Under the pieces are notes generated by a model, which saw only the letters and a list, made by a program, of their open reading frames with translations, was not told where the DNA came from and ran no database searches. Of a DNA stretch of 5,866 nt, positions 1 through 5,866 are shown in pieces (the first letter of the stretch is position 1; every line of letters starts with the position of its first letter). Location: positions 1 through 5,866 of the forward strand of contig JACDAO010000528.1 in assembly GCA_013695405.1 (NCBI GenBank), given 5' to 3'. The stretch comes from Acidobacteriota bacterium. GTDB taxonomy: Bacteria > Acidobacteriota > Vicinamibacteria > Vicinamibacterales > Vicinamibacteraceae. The position numbers were made by a program, and so were the translations under genes.

Positions 1-966
<966 letters not shown>

Positions 967-994
967 GGTTTGCACTCCACTTCCTGATGAGGTC

Positions 995-1014
995 GGTGGA
1001 CCGGGAGGCCCACC
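995..1014 (-). promoter_or_regulatory. Hairpin in the groES leader
   Basis: On the minus strand GGTGGGCC and GGTCCACC form an 8-bp stem with one G-U pair around a 4-nt UCCC loop. It lies 28 nt upstream of the groES ATG and directly follows a run of seven U at 1023-1017. Because the U run precedes the stem rather than follows it, this is not an intrinsic terminator. It may affect messenger stability or translation; that is inference. Confidence 0.4.
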
Positions 1015-1042
1015 AGAAAAAAACCACTGATGTCCCAGGGCC

Positions 1043-1069
1043 TTAGCAGTCCCTGTCGTCGACTGCCAA
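1043..1069 (-). promoter_or_regulatory. CIRCE-like operator 2 (downstream, covers the start site)
   Basis: Read on the minus strand this is TTGGCAGTC, 9 bp, GACTGCTAA. The arms match the CIRCE consensus at 7 of 9 and 8 of 9, and pair with each other at 8 of 9 positions. It starts at the last base of the -10 box and spans the predicted transcription start near 1062. Its centre is 43 bp from that of operator 1, close to four helical turns. It is more degenerate than operator 1, but the exact 9-bp spacer and position make chance unlikely. Confidence 0.75.
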
Positions 1070-1096
1070 GTATAGCCCGCCTGCCTTGGCAGTCAA
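1069..1096 (-). promoter_or_regulatory. Sigma-70-type promoter of groES-groEL
   Basis: On the minus strand, TTGACT (positions 1096-1091) and TATACT (1074-1069) are separated by 16 bp. Each hexamer matches the housekeeping consensus at 5 of 6 bases. A start site about 7 bp downstream would fall near 1062, giving a groES leader of about 96 nt. The promoter lies between and slightly inside two CIRCE-like operators, so a bound repressor would cover both the -35 box and the start site. No heat-shock sigma-32-like promoter is evident, which fits control by repression. The start site itself is inferred. Confidence 0.8.
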
Positions 1097-1112
1097 GGGG
1101 GGAGAGTGCTAA
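1086..1112 (-). promoter_or_regulatory. CIRCE operator 1 (upstream, covers the -35 box)
   Basis: Read on the minus strand this is TTAGCACTC, 9 bp, GACTGCCAA. The left arm is a perfect match to the CIRCE consensus TTAGCACTC-N9-GAGTGCTAA. The right arm matches at 7 of 9 bases. The 9-bp spacer is canonical. CIRCE is the binding site of the HrcA repressor, which is itself kept active by GroEL, and this explains heat induction of chaperonin operons. The right arm overlaps the -35 hexamer. hrcA is not in the window. Confidence 0.88.
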
Positions 1113-1188
1113 GCGGGCCCAGGGCTGCAGGTGCAGGGATCAGGCCGCAAGGCATCAGGCATCAGCTAGCTGTAGCCCGTAGCTCGCT
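1113..1188. other. Intergenic region between the HTH gene and the chaperonin operators, with short direct repeats
   Basis: These 76 bp separate the stop of the small HTH gene from operator 1. GGCATCA occurs twice in tandem (1151-1157 and 1158-1164), with a related GGGATCA just upstream at about 1137, followed by the palindrome AGCTAGCT at 1164-1171. A hairpin with stem CCGTAG/CTACGG (1177-1194) overlaps the HTH gene's stop codon. None is followed by a U run on the minus strand, so I see no convincing terminator. Transcription from the purC block may therefore run on into the chaperonin operon. Confidence 0.4.
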
Positions 1189-1392
1189 CTACGGCTTCAG
1201 TCCGTGTTCGGCGATCTTGCGGGTCAGCGTGTTGCGGTGCAGTCCGGTCAGCGCGGCGCAGCGGGTGATGCTGCCGTCGCTGGCCGTGAGCGCGACGGCG
1301 AGGAACCGCTTCTCGAACTCGCGCTGGGCCTCGGCGTAGGTGATGCCGCCGGCCACCATCTGGGCCACGAGCCGATCGAGATCGCGGTGCAT
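1189..1392 (-). CDS. Small stand-alone Fis-type helix-turn-helix protein (HTH_8)
   Basis: This 67-residue protein is probably a cytosolic DNA-binding protein. Residues 41-63 (SITRCAALTGLHRNTLTRKI and flanking) form a Fis/NtrC C-terminal type HTH; the recognition helix contains HRNTLTRKI, the family hallmark. The N-terminal half, with EAQREFEKRFLAVAL (21-35), resembles the helices used for dimerisation in Fis. There is no receiver or AAA+ domain, so it is not a truncated NtrC unless the upstream part was lost: the gene starts just 13 bp after the purC stop. Start is ATG at 1392 with only a weak GAGCGGA-like ribosome site, so coupling to purC translation is likely. It is last in the probable DUF4097-purC-HTH operon. 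Its targets are unknown. It is not necessarily orthologous to E. coli Fis, so I give no symbol. Confidence 0.85.
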   Translation of the reverse strand: MHRDLDRLVAQMVAGGITYAEAQREFEKRFLAVALTASDGSITRCAALTGLHRNTLTRKIAEHGLKP

Positions 1393-1405
1393 CGGGCGCG
1401 TCCGC

Positions 1406-2311
1406 TCAGGCCAGGTCCTGCCCGGTCAGCCGGCCGAAGGCGTCCAGGTACTTGTCGCGGGTCCGGACGACCACCTCGTCGGGCAAGGACGGCACCGGCG
1501 GCTGCTTGTTCCACCGGATCCGCTCGAGGTACTCGCGCACGTACTGCTTGTCGAAACTTGGCTGCGGCCGTCCCGGCGCGTACTGATCGGCCGGCCAGAA
1601 GCGCGACGAATCCGGCGTCAGCACCTCGTCGATCAGGATCACCCCGGCCTCGCCGTCGTCGTCCACCAGGCCGAACTCGAACTTGGTGTCGGCGACCAGG
1701 ATGCCGTGCGTGGCGGCATGTGCGGCGCCGGCGCGATACAACGCCAGGGTGAGGTCGCGGACCTGCGCGAAGATCGCGTCGCCGAGCCGCGCCGCCGCGT
1801 CGGCCTCGCTGATGTTCTGGTCGTGACCGGTCTCGGCTTTCGTCGCCGGCGTGAACAGCGGCGTCGGCAACTGGTCGCACTGGCGCAGCCCGCGTGGCAG
1901 CGGGTGACCGCAGACCTGCCCGGTGGCCTGGTAGTCCTTCCAGCCCGATCCCTCGAGGTAGCCGCGCGCCACGCACTCGACCGGCAGCGGCGTGGTCCGA
2001 CGCACCAGCATGGAGCGTCCGGCGAGGTCCGCCATCGACCGTGCGGCAGCGGGGAAGTCGGCGACGTCGGTGGAAATCAGATGATGCGGCGCGAGGCCAC
2101 TCAGCCGCGCGAACCAGAACGCCGACAACTGCGACAGCACCTTGCCTTTGTCGGGAATGCCCGATCCGAGCACGTGGTCGAAGGCGGAGATGCGATCGGT
2201 GGCGACGATCAACAGCCGGTCGTCGCCGGCGTCGAAGACGTCACGCACTTTGCCGCGGCGCTCCAGCGGCAGGTCGAGAGTCGGGGTGGCGAGCAGGGGG
2301 ACGGCAGACAC
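1406..2311 (-). CDS. purC: Phosphoribosylaminoimidazole-succinocarboxamide synthase (SAICAR synthetase)
   Basis: This cytosolic enzyme of de novo purine synthesis joins CAIR and aspartate, using ATP, to give SAICAR. It has 301 residues, the length of the yeast ADE1-like form rather than the roughly 240-residue E. coli and Bacillus form. Visible motifs are GKVRDVF (20-26, nucleotide-binding loop), DRISAFD (39-45), GIPDKGK (51-57), VECVARGYLEGSGWKDY (near 111-127), DTKFEFG (208-214), DEVLTPDSSRFWP (228-240) and SFDKQYVREYL (252-262). The start is GTG at 2311 with GGAG 8 nt upstream. The gene lies 33 bp after the DUF4097-like gene and 13 bp before the small HTH gene, on the same strand. No other pur gene is nearby. 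I see no purine riboswitch or obvious PurR site upstream. The reading frame is intact and the motifs are complete. Confidence 0.97.
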   Translation of the reverse strand: MSAVPLLATPTLDLPLERRGKVRDVFDAGDDRLLIVATDRISAFDHVLGSGIPDKGKVLSQLSAFWFARLSGLAPHHLISTDVADFPAAARSMADLAGRSMLVRRTTPLPVECVARGYLEGSGWKDYQATGQVCGHPLPRGLRQCDQLPTPLFTPATKAETGHDQNISEADAAARLGDAIFAQVRDLTLALYRAGAAHAATHGILVADTKFEFGLVDDDGEAGVILIDEVLTPDSSRFWPADQYAPGRPQPSFDKQYVREYLERIRWNKQPPVPSLPDEVVVRTRDKYLDAFGRLTGQDLA

Positions 2312-2344
2312 GGCAGCCGCTCCAGTGCGGCGCCAAAGGATAGC

Positions 2345-3445
2345 TTATCTGGTGCGGACCCTGAGATCGCCGCGAGTCACGGCCAACTTGACCTCGGGGC
2401 CGCCGCCGGCCAGGGCGCCGCTGACCGATTGGCGCGTGCCATCGGTGGTGGCGGTCAGCCCGGCTGGCAGGACCAGGCCGCCCTCGTCGACCGAGGCCTG
2501 CAACTGCATCCCCGCGTCGCGCGGCAGGGTCACCTCGACGTCGTCGTTCTCGACGGTGATCGCGGTGACCACCGGTGCCTCGAGCTCAGCGTTGACGGTC
2601 AGGCGCTCGGCGTCGATGGTCAACGGATGGCGCACGCCGCGCAACGCGATCACGCCACCTTCGCCGGTGACGTGGACCGGGCCGCCGGTCCCGCGTATCT
2701 CGATGCGGCAGAAGTCCTGCTCGAGGGTGATCGGTCCGGCGGCGTCGACCAAGTCGAGGGTGGTGCGCTCGCTGTTGAGTGTCACGCGCTCGGCCTTCTC
2801 GGCCCGCAAATGACCGCGTTCGGTTTCGAGATCGAGCACCGCGCCGGGGCCGAACTCGGCGCGGCCACGGCGCAGCCGGCCGGTGACCGGGCCGGTCAGG
2901 GCGTCGGCCCGCAGATCGCCGGCGTAGCCGTCCAGCTGCAGTCCGGCCACCAGACTGACTTCCGCCGACCCCTCGCCGCCGAGCCGCACCGTGAAGCGCG
3001 ACGGCACCTCCACGTGCACCACGTAGCGCGGGCGCCGGCCGGTGGCGTGGTGGTCGAAGCCGAAACGGAGTGCTGCCGTGGTGCCGGTTCCTTCCAGCGT
3101 GAGCCCCAACTGTGCTTCCTGGTCGTTCAGGTGTGCCTCGTCCACACCCCCCAACGTGATCTCGGCGCGGACGGCGATATCGGGACGATCACTGCCGGAG
3201 ATCGTGACGGCACCCCGGAAGTCCCGCAGATCGAAGCTGGTGATCTCGGCGGACGGTACGAGTGTGGCGGTGCGTGTCACGGTGCGCCGCTCGCGCGGCC
3301 CCCCGAAGTGGCCCTTGGCGAACTGCACCAGCCGGCCCACCGAGAAGCCTGGTGCGTCGGCTGGTGCAGCCGGCGCGGTCACCTGGTACACGCCCGCCCC
3401 GAGGACGAGGAAGACCACAATCAGTAGCAGCTCACGCTTTCCCAT
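2345..3445 (-). CDS. Membrane-anchored DUF4097-like beta-repeat protein
   Basis: The function is unknown. The 366-residue product has a short positive N-terminus (MGKRE), a hydrophobic stretch at about 6-22 that is an uncleaved anchor or signal peptide, and an Ala/Pro linker. A long region with many short beta-strand repeats follows from about residue 55 to the end. The repeats show the pattern of alternating hydrophobic residues with G-D/N turns seen in DUF4097 putative-adhesin proteins, for example FRGAVTISGSDRPDIAVRAE and VTVENDD-type strands near the C-terminus. The protein would sit outside the cytoplasmic membrane as a beta-helix-like domain. Start ATG at 3445 has AGGTG only 2 nt upstream, a short spacing. 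It is first in the probable operon with purC and diverges from the LPG_synthase_TM gene across 53 bp. Only one Cys is seen in the exported part. The family call comes from recall of the strand pattern, not a search. Confidence 0.75.
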   Translation of the reverse strand: MGKRELLLIVVFLVLGAGVYQVTAPAAPADAPGFSVGRLVQFAKGHFGGPRERRTVTRTATLVPSAEITSFDLRDFRGAVTISGSDRPDIAVRAEITLGGVDEAHLNDQEAQLGLTLEGTGTTAALRFGFDHHATGRRPRYVVHVEVPSRFTVRLGGEGSAEVSLVAGLQLDGYAGDLRADALTGPVTGRLRRGRAEFGPGAVLDLETERGHLRAEKAERVTLNSERTTLDLVDAAGPITLEQDFCRIEIRGTGGPVHVTGEGGVIALRGVRHPLTIDAERLTVNAELEAPVVTAITVENDDVEVTLPRDAGMQLQASVDEGGLVLPAGLTATTDGTRQSVSGALAGGGPEVKLAVTRGDLRVRTR

Positions 3446-3498
3446 AGCACCTGAAACCCAACCTATAGTACAGTCGCGGCCGCCCGGCCCTCCCGCTC
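3446..3498. promoter_or_regulatory. Divergent intergenic promoter region (candidate)
   Basis: These 53 bp separate two divergent starts and must contain, or lie between, promoters for both blocks. The AT-rich core CTATAGTAC (3463-3471) gives a -10-like TATAGT on the plus strand (3464-3469) and TACTAT on the minus strand (3470-3465), so the two -10 boxes would overlap. I cannot find a good -35 for either direction. If used, the leaders would be short (about 15-25 nt). It is a weak call. Confidence 0.35.
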
Positions 3499-4590
3499 AT
3501 GATGGGCTACTACAAGCACGCACTGATCCTGCTGGTCACGGTCGCCCTGGTGGCGATATTCTTGCGTCAGGCCGATCTGTCCGCCGTCGCCAGCCAACTG
3601 CGACAAGCCCGTGCCGGGCCGGTGCTGCTGGCCCTGTTTGCCAGCGCGGCCACCTTCGTCTTCCGGACCCTGCGCTGGCAGTATCTGCTGCAGCCGATTG
3701 GCCGGGTCGGCTTCGGCCCCGCCTTCCGTACCACGGTGATCGGCTTCGGTGCCAACGCGCTGCTGCCGGGCCGCGTCGGTGAAGTGCTGCGGCCCTACCT
3801 GCTGGCCCGGCGCGAAGGCCTCGACCCGACCGCGGCGTTCGCGACCATCGTGCTCGAACGCGCCCTCGACCTGATCACCCTGCTGGTGCTGTTCGCGCTG
3901 TCGCTGGTGCTGCTGGATCCGCAATTCGTAGTGAGTGACGCACAAACGCTGCGGGCAGTTCAGTTCGGCGGAGCCGTCGCGGCCGCCGCCTCGCTGGCCG
4001 GCCTGGTCATCGCCTTCCTGTTTGCCGGACACGCCGAGCGTGCCGGGCTGCTCACCGCGAGGTTGACCCGTCGGTTGCCGTCGCGCATCAGCGGACTGGC
4101 CGCTCGCGCGGTCAGTGCCTTCGGGCAGGGGTTCAGCGTGCTGCGGTCGCCGGCAGCGCTGGCGCAGGCGCTGGTCTGGTCGGTGGCGGTGTGGCTGTCG
4201 ATTGCCTACACCACCTACGCGATGGCCCAGGCGTTCGGCTTGACGCTGCCGTTTGCCGGCTCCTTCACGGTGCTGATGTTCCTGGCCGTCGGGGTCGCCG
4301 TGCCGACCCCGGGCGCGGTCGGCGCCTTTCACGAGGCGCTGCGTCTGGCGCTGGTCTCGCTGTACGCCGCCGACAACGACCGCGCGGTGGCCTGCGCGGT
4401 GGCGCTGCACGCGCTGTCGTTCATCCCGGTCAGCGTCGCCGGCGTGCTGCTGCTGGCGCGCGAAGGGCTCACGCTGCGGGGCATCGGCGAGCTCACCCGC
4501 CGCCCGGCGCCGCCCACGACCTCGCCGGGGGTGCAACGGCGTACGATGAGCCCGGTGGTGCTGCAGGGGAGCGGGAGCGAACCGCAATGA
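3499..4590 (+). CDS. Flippase-like LPG_synthase_TM (UPF0104) integral membrane protein
   Basis: This 363-residue polytopic inner-membrane protein belongs to the family of the transmembrane half of lysylphosphatidylglycerol synthase MprF, which moves lipids across the membrane. Family motifs are [17 protein letters not shown] (86-102), ERALD (120-124) and [12 protein letters not shown] (269-280). Hydrophobic segments lie near residues 7-22, 41-57, 125-140, 157-176, 222-240, 253-270 and 297-321. The cytosolic aminoacyl-transferase domain of MprF is absent, so it is not a full lysyl-PG synthase. The substrate is unknown, though a polyprenyl or glycolipid is plausible. The hydrophilic Pro/Arg tail (about 334-363) ends inside the nrdR ribosome-binding region. 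ATG at 3499 is the first start after an in-frame stop at 3466, and a second ATG follows at 3502. No clear SD is seen, so a short-leader or leaderless message is possible. Its stop overlaps the nrdR start (ATGA). Confidence 0.9.
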   Translation: MMGYYKHALILLVTVALVAIFLRQADLSAVASQLRQARAGPVLLALFASAATFVFRTLRWQYLLQPIGRVGFGPAFRTTVIGFGANALLPGRVGEVLRPYLLARREGLDPTAAFATIVLERALDLITLLVLFALSLVLLDPQFVVSDAQTLRAVQFGGAVAAAASLAGLVIAFLFAGHAERAGLLTARLTRRLPSRISGLAARAVSAFGQGFSVLRSPAALAQALVWSVAVWLSIAYTTYAMAQAFGLTLPFAGSFTVLMFLAVGVAVPTPGAVGAFHEALRLALVSLYAADNDRAVACAVALHALSFIPVSVAGVLLLAREGLTLRGIGELTRRPAPPTTSPGVQRRTMSPVVLQGSGSEPQ

Positions 4591-5045
4591 AATGTCCGTA
4601 CTGCGGGCACCTGCAGGACAAGGTCGTCGACTCGCGCGAGAGCCGCGAGGGCGAGGTCATCCGCCGCCGCCGCGAATGCCTGGAGTGCGGCCGGCGCTTC
4701 ACCTCCTACGAGCGGGTCGACGAGATTCCCTATATGGTCGTCAAGAAGGACGGCCGGCGGGAACGGTTCGAGCGCCAGAAACTGATCGCCGGGCTGCTCA
4801 AGGCGTGCGAGAAACGGCCGGTCCGCGTCAACGCGCTGGAGGCGGTCGCCGATCGCGTCGAGGCGACGCTGCAGGAACGTCCCGACAAGGAGATCACCAC
4901 CACGGAGATCGGCCAGCACGTGATGCAGGATCTCCGGCAACTCGACAAGGTCGCCTACGTCCGATTCGCGTCCGTGTATCGGCACTTCCGTGACATCGGG
5001 GAGTTCATGACCGAACTCGAAGATCTGCTCAACGCCAAGGAATGA
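4587..5045 (+). CDS. nrdR: Transcriptional repressor NrdR
   Basis: This cytosolic repressor of ribonucleotide reductase genes senses ATP and dATP through an ATP-cone domain. It has 152 residues, the normal length. The zinc ribbon uses C3-P-Y-C6 and C31-L-E-C34. VDSRE (14-18) and [19 protein letters not shown] (25-43) are family signatures. The ATP cone covers about 49-139, with [15 protein letters not shown] (52-66) contacting nucleotide and [13 protein letters not shown] (122-134) at its end. ATG at 4587 overlaps the upstream stop as ATGA, with GGGAG 9 nt upstream. The usual neighbours are ribD, nusB, glyA or nrd genes; none is visible here. Instead it lies within a block with a flippase-like protein, a DUF4390 protein and a sensor kinase. 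No NrdR box pair is seen in the window, so self-regulation is not supported. Confidence 0.98.
   Translation: MKCPYCGHLQDKVVDSRESREGEVIRRRRECLECGRRFTSYERVDEIPYMVVKKDGRRERFERQKLIAGLLKACEKRPVRVNALEAVADRVEATLQERPDKEITTTEIGQHVMQDLRQLDKVAYVRFASVYRHFRDIGEFMTELEDLLNAKE
5037..5041 (+). promoter_or_regulatory. Ribosome binding site deciding the DUF4390 start
   Basis: AAGGA at the 3' end of nrdR lies 6 nt before ATG 5048 but directly abuts ATG 5042. The spacing favours 5048 as the true start and places the ribosome site inside the last nrdR codons, so the two genes are likely translationally coupled. Confidence 0.6.
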
Positions 5046-5047
5046 CG

Positions 5048-5581
5048 ATGCTGCTGCGTGTCAGCCTGCTGATGGCCCTGGTCGTCGGCATCGCGGCGCC
5101 GACCGCCGCCGACCCGGCGGTGCGCGTCGAGACCACGCTGCTCGACGGCCAGGTGCTGGTCGGGTTCGCCGTCACCGACGGCGTGTCCGAGACGGTGCGC
5201 GCGGCCATCCAGAGCGGGCTGCCGACCACCTTTGCCTACGACGTGACCCTGCGCCAGACCGCGGTCTGGTGGTTCGATCGCGCGATTGCCTCGGCGCGTG
5301 TGTCGGCGGTGGTCCGCTACGACAACCTGACCCGGCGCTATCAGATCACCTTCATCGAGGACGGCCGAGTCGAGGAAGTGCGCACCACCGACGACGAGGC
5401 GACGGCGTTCCAGTGGATGACGACCTTCCGCGCCCGCCGGCTGTCGACTCATCGGCTGGTCACCGACGGTGAGTACCACGTCCGGGTGCAGGCCCAGACG
5501 CGGCCGCGTCTGTTGGCCTGGGTCTGGCCGTGGGCCAACGGCACCGCGCTCGGCAGCGTCAGTTTCCGGTTCAGGCCTTAA
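5048..5581 (+). CDS. Exported DUF4390 protein
   Basis: The function is unknown. The product has 177 residues from ATG 5048; ATG 5042, overlapping the nrdR stop, would add MT. The N-terminus MLLRVSLLMALVVGIAAPTAA is a typical signal peptide with likely cleavage after A-A at about 20-21, so it should reach the periplasm or outer envelope. The mature part has the family pattern: a strand with LLDGQVLVGF (31-40), IQSGLPTTFAYDVTL (54-68), VWWFDRA (73-79), YDNLTRRYQITF (91-102) and an aromatic-rich C-terminus near WVWPW (158-162). DUF4390 genes commonly precede an NtrY-type sensor kinase and its sigma-54 response regulator, exactly as here. A role as an envelope sensor partner of the kinase is inference. 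No lipobox Cys is present. Confidence 0.85.
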   Translation: MLLRVSLLMALVVGIAAPTAADPAVRVETTLLDGQVLVGFAVTDGVSETVRAAIQSGLPTTFAYDVTLRQTAVWWFDRAIASARVSAVVRYDNLTRRYQITFIEDGRVEEVRTTDDEATAFQWMTTFRARRLSTHRLVTDGEYHVRVQAQTRPRLLAWVWPWANGTALGSVSFRFRP

Positions 5582-5593
5582 AAGGGGCCTGCT

Positions 5594-5866
5594 GTGGCCA
5601 CGCCCTCCCGCCTGACGCCGTCGTCGATCGCCGCGTCGGCCCTGCCGCCGGCCGACGCGCCGCGCACGCCGCCACCCCGCCCGCTTCGCGACAACCCGAT
5701 CTTCGTCCTGCTGGCGATCGGCCTGCTGGTCGTCGCCCTGGTTGCACTGGTCACGCTGGCCGACCGGTCGTCGGGGCTGTCGCCGGCGCTGCTCAGCGAG
5801 GTGGTGCTGTATGCGCTGGTCGCGGTCGACCTGACAATGCTGGTCGCGCTCGGCTTCGTCCTGGCG
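5594..5866 (+). CDS. NtrY-like sensor histidine kinase, N-terminal part; C-terminus off the window
   Basis: Only 91 residues are visible. Translation begins at GTG 5594 with AAGGGG upstream (spacing about 6 nt), 12 bp after the DUF4390 stop. The start is followed by about 30 Pro/Ala-rich residues, then RDNPIFVLLAIGLL (32-45), a transmembrane helix at about 36-55 and a short extracellular loop. A second hydrophobic stretch runs from about 66 to 91, with LLYALVAVDLTM-like residues (VVLYALVAVDLTMLVALGFVLA, about 70-91). The combination of two close helices with the ALVAVDLTMLV pattern after a DUF4390 gene is what I recall for NtrY-type kinases, which carry HAMP, PAS and HisKA domains further on. 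None of those catalytic domains can be seen here, so the kinase assignment rests on context and N-terminal resemblance. No in-frame ATG occurs before residue 82. Confidence 0.7.
   Translation, partial: MATPSRLTPSSIAASALPPADAPRTPPPRPLRDNPIFVLLAIGLLVVALVALVTLADRSSGLSPALLSEVVLYALVAVDLTMLVALGFVLA

Noticed and set aside
967..975. GTG at 975 as the groES start
   Set aside because: It adds three residues not seen at the family N-terminus; ATG 966 has a well-spaced GGAG.
995..1023. GC-rich stem beside a run of seven A/T as a rho-independent terminator
   Set aside because: On the minus strand the U run comes before the stem. On the plus strand the stem is followed by A, not U.
1177..1194. Hairpin CCGTAG/CTACGG as an intrinsic terminator for the HTH gene
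   Set aside because: It overlaps the stop codon and has no U run after it on the minus strand; the stem is only 6 bp.
1340..3427. 695-codon open frame on the plus strand, antisense to purC and the DUF4097-like gene
   Set aside because: It spans two well-supported minus-strand genes and their gap. Its product is rich in Arg, Gly, Gln and His without recognisable motifs, as expected for the opposite strand of GC-rich coding DNA.
3458..3474. NrdR box upstream of the operon that contains nrdR
   Set aside because: CCTATAGTAC resembles only the AT core; the flanking ACAC and GTGT-like arms and a second phased box are absent.
3463..4587. 374-codon open frame on the minus strand, antisense to the LPG_synthase_TM gene
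   Set aside because: It has a low-complexity Gln/Arg/Gly composition and lies entirely opposite a gene with clear family motifs; it is a shadow frame.
4955..5479. 174-codon open frame on the minus strand over the nrdR end and the DUF4390 gene
   Set aside because: It is a shadow of two supported plus-strand genes and has no motif of its own.

Overview
This is a GC-rich, gene-dense bacterial chromosomal window with eight protein genes, two of them cut by the window edges. It contains no mobile element, CRISPR array or stable RNA gene that I can see. The gene set (groES-groEL under CIRCE-type operators, a eukaryote-length PurC, a small stand-alone Fis-type HTH protein next to purC, a membrane-anchored DUF4097-like protein, and a DUF4390 protein followed by an NtrY-like kinase) suggests a high-GC soil or water bacterium. 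My best guess is Acidobacteriota, perhaps Vicinamibacteria-like. That placement rests on recalled protein families and gene neighbourhoods, not on a search.

Left block, minus strand. Bases 1-664 carry the N-terminal 221 residues of GroEL, preceded by complete groES (679-966). The 222-bp region from 967 to 1188 holds the chaperonin control region. A strong sigma-70-type promoter (-35 TTGACT, 16-bp spacer, -10 TATACT) is flanked by two tandem CIRCE-like operators whose centres lie 43 bp apart. One covers the -35 box and the other covers the predicted start site. The leader of about 96 nt can form a GC-rich hairpin near the groES start.

Middle block, minus strand, read from 3445 down to 1189: a membrane-anchored DUF4097-like beta-repeat protein, purC (SAICAR synthetase, GTG start) and a 67-residue Fis-type HTH protein. 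The gaps are 33 and 13 bp, so the three are probably co-transcribed.

Right block, plus strand, diverging from the middle block across a 53-bp gap: a flippase-like LPG_synthase_TM membrane protein, nrdR (repressor of ribonucleotide reductase genes), an exported DUF4390 protein, and the start of an NtrY-like sensor kinase that runs off the window. The first three junctions overlap or nearly overlap (ATGA overlap, 2-bp gap, 12-bp gap), so this looks like one translationally coupled operon joining nucleotide control, a membrane protein and an envelope-sensing two-component system.

The most interesting feature is the paired-operator chaperonin promoter. Three of its four operator arms share the same departure from the CIRCE consensus. 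I found no clearly new defence or mobile system here.
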